DNA of 64,000 bases, taken from assembly GCA_037783545.1 (NCBI GenBank), contig JBBELK010000841.1, forward strand, positions 124,001-188,000. The letters run 5' to 3'. Each line of letters begins with the position of its first letter. Position 1 is the first letter of the stretch. Shown here one piece after another: positions 26,321-39,700 of this stretch. Source of the DNA: Henricia sp. BOLD:AAB3569 (Eukaryota > Echinodermata > Asteroidea > Spinulosida > Echinasteridae). The translations under genes and the position numbers were made by a program. Below the pieces are notes generated by a model that saw only the letters and a program-made list of their open reading frames with translations, was not told the DNA's origin and did not search any database.

Positions 26321-29300
26321 CAAAATTGACAGACTTTCGCCGGGAAATGGCGCTGTCTGTACACACCTCTTTGGTGTATTCCTGACACGTGCTCATGCTC
26401 AGTCCTTCGGACTGTCGTTGACACGGCCCAGTTTGGGACGGGATTTTGGTCAAAGTGTGGTCCAAACGTCGGCAAATTTGGACGGGATTTTGGTCAAAGT
26501 GTGGTCCAAACGTCGGCAAATTTGGAGGTCAAAAAATATTCCGACGAACTTCAAATTGTGCATACTCCAAACACTCTATATTGCGCACTTGTCCTAAAAA
26601 ATTGACAGACTTTCGCCGGGAAATGGCAGAGTTTAGAAAAAAAGGGGTTGGCGCTTCCTGGATGCTCCCGCAACCTGTGGCTGTCTGTACACACCTCTTT
26701 GGTGTATTCCTGACTCGTGCGCATGCTCAGTCCTTCGGACTGTCGTTGACACGGCCCAGTTTGGGACGGGATTTTGGTCAAAGTGTGGTCCAAACGTCGG
26801 CAAATTTGGAGGTCAAAAAATATTCCGACGAACTTCAAATTTTACATGCTCCAAACACTCTATATTGCGCACTTGTCCTACAAAATTGACAGACTTTCGC
26901 CGGGAAATGGCGCTGTCTGTACACACCTCTTTGGTGTATTCCTGACTCGTGCGCATGCTCAGTCCTTCGGACTGTCGTTGACACGGCCCAGTTTGGGACG
27001 AGATTTTGGTCAAAGTGTGGTCCAAACGTCGGCAAATTTGGAGGTCAAAAAATATTCCGACGAACTTCAAATTTTGCATGCTCCAAACACTCTATATTGC
27101 GCACTTGTCCTAAAAAATTGACAGACTTTCGCCTGGAAATGGCAGACAAATTTCAGAGTTTAGAAAAAAAGGGGGTTGGCGCTTCCTGGATGCTCCCGCA
27201 ACCTGTGGCTGTCTGTACACACCTCTTTGGTGTATTCCTGACTCGTGCGCATGCTCAGTCCTTCGGACTGTCGTTGACACGGCCCAGTTTGGGACGGGAT
27301 TTTGGTCAAAGTGTGGTCCAAACGTCGGCAAATTTGGAGGTCAAAAAATATTCCGACGAACTTCAAATTTTGCATGCTCCAAACACTCTATATTGCGCAC
27401 TTGTCCTACAAAATTGACAGACTTTCGCCGGGAAATGGCGCTGTCTGTACACACCTCTTTGGTGTATTCCTGACACGTGCTCATGCTCAGTCCTTCGGAC
27501 TGTCGTTGACACGGCCCAGTTTGGGACGGGATTTTGGTCAAAGTGTGGTCCAAACGTCGGCAAATTTGGACGGGATTTTGGTCAAAGTGTGGTCCAAACG
27601 TCGGCAAATTTGGAGGTCAAAAAATATTCCGACGAACTTCAAATTGTGCATACTCCAAACACTCTATATTGCGCACTTGTCCTAAAAAATTGACAGACTT
27701 TCGCCGGGAAATGGCAGAGTTTAGAAAAAAAGGGGTTGGCGCTTCCTGGATGCTCCCGCAACCTGTGGCTGTCTGTACACACCTCTTTGGTGTATTCCTG
27801 ACTCGTGCGCATGCTCAGTCCTTCGGACTGTCGTTGACACGGCCCAGTTTGGGACGGGATTTTGGTCAAAGTGTGGTCCAAACGTCGGCAAATTTGGAGG
27901 TCAAAAAATATTCCGACGAACTTCAAATTTTACATGCTCCAAACACTCTATATTGCGCACTTGTCCTACAAAATTGACAGACTTTCGCCGGGAAATGGCG
28001 CTGTCTGTACACACCTCTTTGGTGTATTCCTGACACGTGCTCATGCTCAGTCCTTCGGACTGTCGTTGACACGGCCCAGTTTGGGACGGGATTTTGGTCA
28101 AAGTGTGGTCCAAACGTCGGCAAATTTGTACGGGATTTTGGTCAAAGTGTGGTCCAAACGTCGGCAAATGTGGAGGTCAAAAAATATTCCGACGAACTTC
28201 ACATTTTGCATGCTCCAAACACTCTATATTGCGCACTTGTTCCAAAAAATTGACAGACTTTCGCCGGGAAATGGCAGAGAAATTTCATAGTTTAGAAAAA
28301 AAAGGGGTTGGCGCTTCCTGATTGCTCCCGCAACCTGTGGCTGTCTGTACACACCTCTTTGGTGTATTCCTGACTCGTGCGCATGCTCAGTCCTTCGGAC
28401 TGTCGTTGACACGGCCCAGTTTGGGACGGGATTTTGGTCAAAGTGTGGTCCAAACGTCGGCAAATTTGGAGGTCAAAAAATATTCCGACGAACTTCAAAT
28501 TTTGCATGCTCCAAACACTCTATATTGCGCACTTGTCCTAAAAAATTGACAGACTTTCGCCGTGAAATGGCAGAGAAATTTCAGAGTTTAGAAAAAAAAG
28601 GGGTTGGCGCTTCCTGGATGCTCCCGCAACCTGTGGCTGTCTGTACACACCTCTTTGGTGTATTCCTGACTCGTGCGCATGCTCAGTCCTTCGGACTGTC
28701 GATGACACGGCCCAGTTTGGGACGGGATTTTGGTCAAAGTGTGGTCCAAACGTCGGCAAATTTGGAGGTCTAAAAATATTCCGACGAACTTCAAATTTTG
28801 CATGCTCCAAACACTCTATATTGCGCACTTGTCCTAAAAAATTGACAGACTTTCGCCGGGAAATGGCAGAGAAATTTCAGAGTTTAGAAAAAAAGGGGTT
28901 GGCGCTTCCTGGATGCTCCCGCAACCTGTGGCTGTCTCTACACACCTCTTTGGTGTATTCCTGACTCGTGCGCATGCTCAGTCCTTCGGACTGTCGTTGA
29001 CACGGCCCAGTTTGGGACGGGATTTTGGTCAAAGTGTGGTCCAAACGTCGGCAAATTTGGAGGTCAAAAAATATTCCGACGAACTTCAAATTTTGCATAC
29101 TCCAAACACTCTATATTGCGCACTTGTCCTAAAAAAGTGACAGACTTTCGCCGGGAAATGGCAGAGAAATTTCAGAGTTTAGAAAAAAAGGGGGTTGGCG
29201 CTTCCTGGATGCTCCCGCAACCTGTGGCTGTCTGTACACACCTCTTTGGTGTATTCCTGACTCGTGCGCATGCTCAGTCCTTCGGACTGTCGTTGACACG

Positions 29301-29427
29301 GCCCAGTTTGGGACGGGATTTTAGTCAAAGTGTGGTCCAAACGTCGGCAAATTTGGAGGTCAAAAAATATTCCGACGAACTTCAAATTTTGCATGCTCCA
29401 AACACTCTATATTGCGCACTTGTCCTA
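26321..29427. repeat. HOR copy 1, 3,107 bp
   Basis: Tandem with 29,428-32,534 at an exact offset of 3,107 bp. It contains compressed monomers: one with a 64-bp deletion (AAATGGC joined to GCTGTCTG) plus a 44-bp internal duplication, and one with an 11-bp deletion (GGCAGAGTTTAG). Nested inside and overlapping its left edge is a 1,088-bp periodicity: 27,097-28,031 matches 26,009-26,943. The only copy difference I noticed is C at 26,877 versus T at 29,984, so the duplication is recent or recently homogenised. Confidence 0.88.
26438..26525. repeat. 44-bp internal tandem duplication (type example)
   Basis: Units at 26,438-26,481 and 26,482-26,525 run from ACGGGATTTT to AAATTTGG. The junction lies at TTTGG, shared by the TTTGGGACGGG and AAATTTGGAGG segments of the monomer. 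The same monomer lacks 64 bp upstream (junction near 26,350), giving a net length of 276 bp. Other copies occur near 27,526, 29,545, 30,633 and 35,624. A derived form with TTTGTACGGG lies near 28,089, 31,196, 38,225, 39,376, 39,936, 40,508, 41,068 and 41,937. Confidence 0.93.
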
Positions 29428-32400
29428 CAAAATTGACAGACTTTCGCCGGGAAATGGCGCTGTCTGTACACACCTCTTTGGTGTATTCCTGACACGTGCT
29501 CATGCTCAGTCCTTCGGACTGTCGTTGACACGGCCCAGTTTGGGACGGGATTTTGGTCAAAGTGTGGTCCAAACGTCGGCAAATTTGGACGGGATTTTGG
29601 TCAAAGTGTGGTCCAAACGTCGGCAAATTTGGAGGTCAAAAAATATTCCGACGAACTTCAAATTGTGCATACTCCAAACACTCTATATTGCGCACTTGTC
29701 CTAAAAAATTGACAGACTTTCGCCGGGAAATGGCAGAGTTTAGAAAAAAAGGGGTTGGCGCTTCCTGGATGCTCCCGCAACCTGTGGCTGTCTGTACACA
29801 CCTCTTTGGTGTATTCCTGACTCGTGCGCATGCTCAGTCCTTCGGACTGTCGTTGACACGGCCCAGTTTGGGACGGGATTTTGGTCAAAGTGTGGTCCAA
29901 ACGTCGGCAAATTTGGAGGTCAAAAAATATTCCGACGAACTTCAAATTTTACATGCTCCAAACACTCTATATTGCGCACTTGTTCTACAAAATTGACAGA
30001 CTTTCGCCGGGAAATGGCGCTGTCTGTACACACCTCTTTGGTGTATTCCTGACTCGTGCGCATGCTCAGTCCTTCGGACTGTCGTTGACACGGCCCAGTT
30101 TGGGACGAGATTTTGGTCAAAGTGTGGTCCAAACGTCGGCAAATTTGGAGGTCAAAAAATATTCCGACGAACTTCAAATTTTGCATGCTCCAAACACTCT
30201 ATATTGCGCACTTGTCCTAAAAAATTGACAGACTTTCGCCTGGAAATGGCAGACAAATTTCAGAGTTTAGAAAAAAAGGGGGTTGGCGCTTCCTGGATGC
30301 TCCCGCAACCTGTGGCTGTCTGTACACACCTCTTTGGTGTATTCCTGACTCGTGCGCATGCTCAGTCCTTCGGACTGTCGTTGACACGGCCCAGTTTGGG
30401 ACGGGATTTTGGTCAAAGTGTGGTCCAAACGTCGGCAAATTTGGAGGTCAAAAAATATTCCGACGAACTTCAAATTTTGCATGCTCCAAACACTCTATAT
30501 TGCGCACTTGTCCTACAAAATTGACAGACTTTCGCCGGGAAATGGCGCTGTCTGTACACACCTCTTTGGTGTATTCCTGACACGTGCTCATGCTCAGTCC
30601 TTCGGACTGTCGTTGACACGGCCCAGTTTGGGACGGGATTTTGGTCAAAGTGTGGTCCAAACGTCGGCAAATTTGGACGGGATTTTGGTCAAAGTGTGGT
30701 CCAAACGTCGGCAAATTTGGAGGTCAAAAAATATTCCGACGAACTTCAAATTGTGCATACTCCAAACACTCTATATTGCGCACTTGTCCTAAAAAATTGA
30801 CAGACTTTCGCCGGGAAATGGCAGAGTTTAGAAAAAAAGGGGTTGGCGCTTCCTGGATGCTCCCGCAACCTGTGGCTGTCTGTACACACCTCTTTGGTGT
30901 ATTCCTGACTCGTGCGCATGCTCAGTCCTTCGGACTGTCGTTGACACGGCCCAGTTTGGGACGGGATTTTGGTCAAAGTGTGGTCCAAACGTCGGCAAAT
31001 TTGGAGGTCAAAAAATATTCCGACGAACTTCAAATTTTACATGCTCCAAACACTCTATATTGCGCACTTGTCCTACAAAATTGACAGACTTTCGCCGGGA
31101 AATGGCGCTGTCTGTACACACCTCTTTGGTGTATTCCTGACACGTGCTCATGCTCAGTCCTTCGGACTGTCGTTGACACGGCCCAGTTTGGGACGGGATT
31201 TTGGTCAAAGTGTGGTCCAAACGTCGGCAAATTTGTACGGGATTTTGGTCAAAGTGTGGTCCAAACGTCGGCAAATGTGGAGGTCAAAAAATATTCCGAC
31301 GAACTTCACATTTTGCATGCTCCAAACACTCTATATTGCGCACTTGTTCCAAAAAATTGACAGACTTTCGCCGGGAAATGGCAGAGAAATTTCATAGTTT
31401 AGAAAAAAAAGGGGTTGGCGCTTCCTGATTGCTCCCGCAACCTGTGGCTGTCTGTACACACCTCTTTGGTGTATTCCTGACTCGTGCGCATGCTCAGTCC
31501 TTCGGACTGTCGTTGACACGGCCCAGTTTGGGACGGGATTTTGGTCAAAGTGTGGTCCAAACGTCGGCAAATTTGGAGGTCAAAAAATATTCCGACGAAC
31601 TTCAAATTTTGCATGCTCCAAACACTCTATATTGCGCACTTGTCCTAAAAAATTGACAGACTTTCGCCGTGAAATGGCAGAGAAATTTCAGAGTTTAGAA
31701 AAAAAAGGGGTTGGCGCTTCCTGGATGCTCCCGCAACCTGTGGCTGTCTGTACACACCTCTTTGGTGTATTCCTGACTCGTGCGCATGCTCAGTCCTTCG
31801 GACTGTCGATGACACGGCCCAGTTTGGGACGGGATTTTGGTCAAAGTGTGGTCCAAACGTCGGCAAATTTGGAGGTCTAAAAATATTCCGACGAACTTCA
31901 AATTTTGCATGCTCCAAACACTCTATATTGCGCACTTGTCCTAAAAAATTGACAGACTTTCGCCGGGAAATGGCAGAGAAATTTCAGAGTTTAGAAAAAA
32001 AGGGGTTGGCGCTTCCTGGATGCTCCCGCAACCTGTGGCTGTCTCTACACACCTCTTTGGTGTATTCCTGACTCGTGCGCATGCTCAGTCCTTCGGACTG
32101 TCGTTGACACGGCCCAGTTTGGGACGGGATTTTGGTCAAAGTGTGGTCCAAACGTCGGCAAATTTGGAGGTCAAAAAATATTCCGACGAACTTCAAATTT
32201 TGCATACTCCAAACACTCTATATTGCGCACTTGTCCTAAAAAAGTGACAGACTTTCGCCGGGAAATGGCAGAGAAATTTCAGAGTTTAGAAAAAAAGGGG
32301 GTTGGCGCTTCCTGGATGCTCCCGCAACCTGTGGCTGTCTGTACACACCTCTTTGGTGTATTCCTGACTCGTGCGCATGCTCAGTCCTTCGGACTGTCGT

Positions 32401-32534
32401 TGACACGGCCCAGTTTGGGACGGGATTTTAGTCAAAGTGTGGTCCAAACGTCGGCAAATTTGGAGGTCAAAAAATATTCCGACGAACTTCAAATTTTGCA
32501 TGCTCCAAACACTCTATATTGCGCACTTGTCCTA
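29428..32534. repeat. HOR copy 2, 3,107 bp
   Basis: Near-identical continuation of 26,321-29,427, with the same compressed monomers in the same order and the same GTCTAAAAAT variant (28,770 and 31,877). It ends where CCTACAAA of copy 1 becomes CCTAACAAA at about 32,535. Confidence 0.88.
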
Positions 32535-33679
32535 ACAAATTGACAGACTTTCGCCGGGAAATGGCAGAGAAATTTCAGAGTTTAGAAAAAAAGGGGTTGG
32601 CGCTTCCTGGATGCTCCCGCAACCTGTGGCTGTCTGTACACACCTCTTTGGTGTATTCCTGACTCGTGCGCATGCTCAGTCCTTCGGACTGTCGTTGACA
32701 CGGCCCAGTTTGGGACGGGATTTTGGTCAAAGTGTGGTCCAAACGTCGGCAAATTTGGAGGTCAAAAAATATTCCGACGAACTTCAAATTTTGCATGCTC
32801 CAAACACTCTATATTGCGCACTTGTCCTAAAAAATTGACAGACTTTCGCCGGGAAATGGCAGAGAAATTTCAGAGTTTAGAAAAAAAGGGGTTGGCGCTT
32901 CCTGGATGCTCCCGCAACCTGTGGCTGTCTCTACACACCTCTTTGGTGTATTCCTGACTCGTGCGCATGCTCAGTCCTTCGGACTGTCGTTGACACGGCC
33001 CAGTTTGGGACGGGATTTTGGTCAAAGTGTGGTCCAAACGTCGGCAAATTTGGAGGTCAAAAAATATTCCGACGAACTTCAAATTTTGCATACTCCAAAC
33101 ACTCTATATTGCGCACTTGTCCTAAAAAAGTGACAGACTTTCGCCGGGAAATGGCAGAGAAATTTCAGAGTTTAGAAAAAAAGGGGGTTGGCGCTTCCTG
33201 GATGCTCCCGCAACCTGTGGCTGTCTGTACACACCTCTTTGGTGTATTCCTGACTCGTGCGCATGCTCAGTCCTTCGGACTGTCGTTGACACGGCCCAGT
33301 TTGGGACGGGATTTTGGTCAAAGTGTGGTCCAAACGTCGGCAAATTTGGAGGTCAAAAAATATTCCGACGAACTTCAAATTTTGCATGCTCCAAACACTC
33401 TATATTGCGCACTTGTCCTAAAAAATTGACAGACTTTCGCCGGGAAATGGCAGAGAAATTTCAGAGTTTAGAAAAAAAAGGGGTTGGCGCTTCCTGGATG
33501 CTCCCGCAACCTGTGGCTGTCTGTACACACCTCTTTGGTGTATTCCTGACTCGTGCGCATGCTCAGTCCTTCGGACTGTCGTTGACACGGCCCAGTTTGG
33601 GACGGGATTTTTGTCAAAGTGTGGTCCAAACGTCGGCAAATTTGGAGGTCAAAAAATATTCCGACGAACTTCAAATTTT

Positions 33680-33787
33680 GCATGCTCCAAACACTCTATA
33701 TTGCGCACTTGTCCTAAAAAATTGACAGACTTTGCATGCTCCAAACACTCTATATTGCGCACTTGTCCTACAAAATTGACAGACTTT
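33680..33787. repeat. 54-bp tandem duplication at a monomer edge
   Basis: GCATGCTCC recurs at 33,680 and 33,734, 54 bp apart, where a full monomer is expected. The segment covering the monomer end and the CACTTGTCCTA motif is present twice. The join is in a run of T (GACTTT to TTTGCATG). The second unit has CTACAAA in place of CTAAAAAA, so the units come from different monomers. Confidence 0.85.
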
Positions 33788-36700
33788 CGCCGGGAAATGG
33801 CGCTGTCTGTACACACCTCTTTGGTGTATTCCTGACACGTGCTCATGCTCAGTCCTTCGGACTGTCGTTGACACGGCCCAGTTTGGGACGGGATTTTGGT
33901 CAAAGTGTGGTCCAAACGTCGGCAAATTTGGAGGTCAAAAAATATTCCGACGAACTTCAAATTTTGCACGTTCCAAACACTCTATATTGCGCACTTGTCC
34001 TAACAAATTGACAGACTTTCGCCGGGAAATGGCAGAGAAATTTCAGAGTTTAGAAAAAAAAGGGGTTGGCGCTTCCTGGATGCTCCCGCAACCTGTGGCT
34101 GTCTGTACACACCTCTTTGGTGTATTCCTGACTCGTGCGCTTGCTCAGTCCTTCGGACTGTCGTTGACACGGCCCAGTTTGGGAGGGGATTTTGGTCAAA
34201 GTGTGGTCCAAACGTCGGCAAATTTGGAGGTCAACAAATATTCCGACGAACTTCAAATTTGGCATGCTCCAAACACTCTATATTGCGCACTTGTCCTAAA
34301 AAATTGACAGACTTTCGCCGGGAAATGGCAGAGAAATTTCAGAGTTTAGAAAAAAAAGGGGTTGGCGCTTCCTGGATGCTCCCGCAACCTGTGGCTGTCT
34401 GTACACACCTCTTTGGTGTATTCCTGACTCGTGCGCATGCTCAGTCCTTCGGACTGTCGTTGACACGGCCCAGTTTGGGACGGGATTTTGGTCAAAGTGT
34501 GGTCCAAACGTCGGCAAATTTGGAGGTCAACAAATATTCCGACGAACTTCAAATTTTGCATGCTCCAAACACTCTATATTGCGCACTTGTCCTAAAAAAT
34601 TGACAGACTTTCGCCGGGAAATGGCAGAGAAATTTCAGAGTTTAGAAAAAAAAGGGGTTGGCGCTTCCTGGATGCTCCCGTAACCTGTGGCTGTATGTAC
34701 ACACCTCTTTGGTGTATTCCTGACTCGTGCGCATGCTCAGTCCTTCGGACTGTCGTTGACACGGCCCAGTTTGGGACGGGATTTTGGTCAAAGTGTGGTC
34801 CAAACGTCGGCAAATTTGGAGGTCAAAAAATATTCCGACGAACTTCAAATTTTGCATGCTCCAAACACTCTATATTGCGCACTTGTCCTAAAAAATTGAC
34901 AGACTTTCGCCGGGAAATGGCAGAGAAATTTCAGAGTTTAGAAAAAAAAGGGGTTGGCGCTTCCTGGATGCTCCCGCAACCTGTGGCTGTCTGTACACAC
35001 CTCTTTGGTGTATTCCTGACTCGTGCGCATGCTCAGTCCTTCGGACTGTCGTTGACACGGCCCAGTTTGGGACGGGATTTTGGTCAAAGTGTGGTCCAAA
35101 CGTCGGCAAATTTGGAGGTCAAAAAATATTCCGACGAACTTCAAATTTTGCATGCTCCAAACACTCTATATTGCGCACTTGTCCTAAAAAATTGACAGAC
35201 TTTCGCCTGGAAATGGCAGACAAATTTCAGAGTTTAGAAATAAAAGGGGGTTGGCGCTTCCTGGATGCTCCCGCAACCTGTGGCTGTCTGTACACACCTC
35301 TTTGGTGTATTCCTGACTCGTGCGCATGCTCAGTCCTTCGGACTGTCGTTGACACGGCCCAGTTTGGGACGGGATTTTGGTCAAAGTGTGGTCCAAACGT
35401 CGGCAAATTTGGAGGTCAAAAAATATTCCGACGAACTTCAAATTTTGCATACTCCAAACACTCTATATTGCGCACTTGTCCTAAAAAATTGACAGACTTT
35501 CGCCGGGAAATGGCGCTGTCTGTACACACCTCTTTGGTGTATTCCTGACACGTGCTCATGCTCAGTCCTTCGGACTGTCGTTGACACGGCCCAGTTTGGG
35601 ACGGGATTTTGGTCAAAGTGTGGTCCAAACGTCGGCAAATTTGGACGGGATTTTGGTCAAAGTGTGGTCCAAACGTCGGCAAATTTGGAGGTCAAAAAAT
35701 ATTCCGACGAACTTCAAATTTTGCATACTCCAAACACTCTATATTGCGCACTTGTCCTAAAAAATTGACAGACTTTCGCCGGGAAATGGCAGAGTTTAGA
35801 AAAAAAGGGGTTGGCGCTTCCTGGATGCTCCCGCAACCTGTGGCTGTCTGTACACACCTCTTTGGTGTATTCCTGACTCGTGCGCATGCTCAGTCCTTCG
35901 GACTGTCGTTGACACGGCCCAGTTTGGGACGGGATTTTGGTCAAAGTGTGGTCCAAACGTCGGCAAATTTGGAGGTCAAAAAATATTCCGACGAACTTTA
36001 AATTTTGCATGCTCCAAACACTCTATATTGCCCACTTGTCCTAAAAAATTGACAGACTTTCGCCGGGAAATGGCAGAGAAATTTCAGAGTTTAGAAAAAA
36101 AAGGGGTTGGCGCTTCCTGGATGCTCCCGCAACCTGTGGCTGTCTGTACACACCTCTTTGGTGTATTCCTGACTCGTGCGCATGCTCAGTCCTTCGGACT
36201 GTCGTTGACACGGCCCAGTTTGGGACGGGATTTTGGTCAAAGTGTGGTCCAAACGTCGGCAAATTTGGAGGTCAACAAATATTCCGACGAACTTCAAATT
36301 TTGCATGCTCCAAACACTCTATATTGCGCACTTGTCCTAAAAAATTGACAGACTTTCGCCGGGAAATGGCAGAGAAATTTCAGAGTTTAGAAAAAAAGGG
36401 GTTGGCGCTTCCTGGATGCTCCCGCAACCTGTGGCTGTCTGTACACACCTCTTTGGTGTATTCCTGACTCGTGCGCATGCTCAGTCCTTCGGACTGTCGT
36501 TGACACGGCCCAGTTTGGGACGGGATTTTGGTCAAAGTGTGGTCCAAACGTCGGCAAATTTGGAGGTCAACAAATATTCCGACGAACTTCTAATTTTGCA
36601 TGCTCCAAACACTCTATATTGCGCACTTGTCCTAAAAAATTGACAGACTTTCGCCGGGAAATGGCAGAGAAATTTCAGAGTTTAGAAAAAAAAGGGGTTG

Positions 36701-39700
36701 GCGCTTCCTGGATGCTCCCGCAACCTGTGGCTGTATGTACACACCTCTTTGGTGTATTCCTGACTCGTGCGCATGCTCAGTCCTTCGGACTGTCGTTGAC
36801 ACGGCCCAGTTTGGGACGGGATTTTGGTCAAAGTGTGGTCCAAACGTCGGCAAATTTGGATGTCAAAAAATATTCCGACGAACTTCAAATGTTGCATGCT
36901 CCAAACACTCTATATTGCGCACTTGTCCTAAAAAATTGACAGACTTTCGCCGGGAAATGGCAGAGAAATTTCAGAGTTTAGAAAAAAAAGGGGTTGGCGC
37001 TTCCTGGATGCTCCCGCAACCTGTGGCTGTCTGTACACACCTCTTTGGTGTATTCCTGACTCGTGCGCATGCTCAGTCCTTCGGACTGTCGTTGACACGG
37101 CCCAGTTTGGGACGGGATTTTGGTCAAAGTGTGGTCCAAACGTCGGCAAATTTGGAGGTCAAAAAATATTCCGACGAACTTCAAATTTTGCATGCTCCAA
37201 ACACTCTATATTGCGCACTTGTCCTAAAAAATTGACAGACTTTTCGCCGGGAAATGGCAGAGAAATTTCAGAGTTTAGAAAAAAAAGGGGTTGGCGCTTC
37301 CTGGATGCTCCCGCAACCTGTGGCTGTCTGTACACACCTCTTCGGTGTATTCCTGACTCGTGCGCATGCTCAGTCCTTCGGACTGTCGTTGACACGGCCC
37401 AGTTTGGGACGGGATTTTGGTCAAAGTGTGGTCCAAACGTCGGCAAATTTGGAGGTCAAAAAATATTCCGACGAACTTCAAATTGTGCATGCTCCAAACA
37501 CTCTATAATGCGCACTTGTCCTAAAAAATTGACAGACTTTCGCCGGGAAATGGCAGAGAAATTCCAGAGTTTAGAAAAAAAAGGGGTTGGCGCTTCCTGG
37601 ATGCTCCCGCAACCTGTGGCTGTCTGTACACACCTCTTTGGTGTATTCCTGACTCGTGCGCATGCTCAGTCCTTCGGACTGTCGTTGACATGGCCCAGTT
37701 TGGGACGGGATTTTGGTCAAAGTGTGGTCCAAACGTCGGCAAATTTGGAGGTCAAAAAATTTTCCGACGAACTTCAAATTTTGCATACTCCAAACACTCT
37801 ATATTGCGCACTTGTCCTAAAAAATTGACAGACTTTCGCCGGGAAATGGCAGAGTTTAGAAAAAAAAGGGGTTGGCGCTTCCTGGATGCTCCCGCAACCT
37901 GTGGCTGTCTGTACACACCTCTTTGGTGTATTCCTGACTCGTGCGCATGCTCAGTCCTTCGGACTGTCGTTGACACGGCCCAGTTTGGGACGGGATTTTG
38001 GTCAAAGTGTGGTCCAAACGTCGGCAAATTTGGAGGTCAAACAATATTCCGACGAACTTCAAATTTTGCATGCTCCAAACACTCTATATTGCGCACTTGT
38101 CCTACAAAATTGACAGACTTTCGCCGGGAAATGGCGCTGTCTGTACACACCTATTTGGTGTATTCCTGACACGTGCTCATGCTCAGTCCTTCGGACTGTC
38201 GTTGACACGGCCCAGTTTGGGACGGGATTTTGGTCAAAGTGTGGTCCAAACGTCGGCAAATTTGTACGGGATTTTGGTCAAAGTGTGGTCCAAACGTCGG
38301 CAAATTTGGAGGTCAAAAAATATTCCGACGAACTTCACATTTTGCATGCTCCAAACACTCTATATTGCGCACTTGTCCTAAAAAATTGACAGACTTTCGC
38401 CGGGAAATGGCAGAGTTTAGAAAAAAAGGGGTTGGCGCTTCCTGGATGCTCCCGCAACCTGTGGCTGTCTGTACACACCTCTTTGGTGTATTCCTGACTC
38501 GTGCGCATGCTCAGTCCTTCGGACTGTCGTTGACACGGCCCAGTTTGGGACGGGATTTTGGTCAAAGTGTGGTCCAAACGTCGGCAAATTTGGAGGTCAA
38601 AAAATATTCCGACGAACTTCAAATTTTGCATGCTCCAAACACTCTATATTGCGCACTTGTCCTACAAAATTGACAGACTTTCGCCGGGAAATGGCGATGT
38701 CTGTACACACCTCTTTGGTGTATTCCTGACACGTGCTCATGCTCAGTCCTTCGGACTGTCGTTGACACGGCCCAGTTTGGGACGGGATTTTGGTCAAAGT
38801 GTGGTCCAAACGTCGGCAAATTTGGAGGTCAAAAAATATTCCGACGAACTTCAAATTTTGCATGCTCCAAACACTCTATATTGCGCACTTGTCCTACAAA
38901 ATTGACAGACTTTCGCCGGGAAATGGCAGAGAAATTTCAGAGTTTAGAAAAAAAAGGGGTTGGCGCTTCCTGGATGCTCCCGCAACCTGTGGCTGTCTGT
39001 ACACACCTCTTTGGTGTATTCCTGACTCGTGCGCATGCTCAGTCCTTCGGACTGTCGTTGACACGGCCCAGTTTGGGACGGGATTTTGGTCAAAGTATGG
39101 TCCAAACGTCGGCAAATTTGGAGGTCAAAAAATATTCCGACGAACTTCAAATTTTGCATGCTCCAAACACTCTATATTGCGCACTTGTCCTAAAAAATTG
39201 ACAGACTTTCGCCGGGAAATGGCAGAGAAATTTCAGAGTTTAGAAAAAAAGGGGTTGGCGCTTCCTGGATGCTCCCGCAACCTGTGGCTGTCTGTACACA
39301 CCTCTTTGGTGTATTCCTGACTCGTGCGCATGCTCAGTCCTTCGGACTGTCGTTGACACGGCCCAGTTTGGGACGGGATTTTGGTCAAAGTGTGGTCCAA
39401 ACGTCGGCAAATTTGTACGGGATTTTGGTCAAAGTGTGGTCCAAACGTCGGCAAATTTGGAGGTCAAAAAATATTCCGACGAACTTCACATTTTGCATGC
39501 TCCAAACACTCTATATTGCGCACTTGTCCTAAAAAATTGACAGACTTTCGCCGGGAAATGGCAGAGTTTAGAAAAAAAGGGGTTGGCGCTTCCTGGATGC
39601 TCCCGCAACCTGTGGCTGTCTGTACACACCTCTTTGGTGTATTCCTGACTCGTGCGCATGCTCAGTCCTTCGGACTGTCGTTGACACGGCCCAGTTTGGG

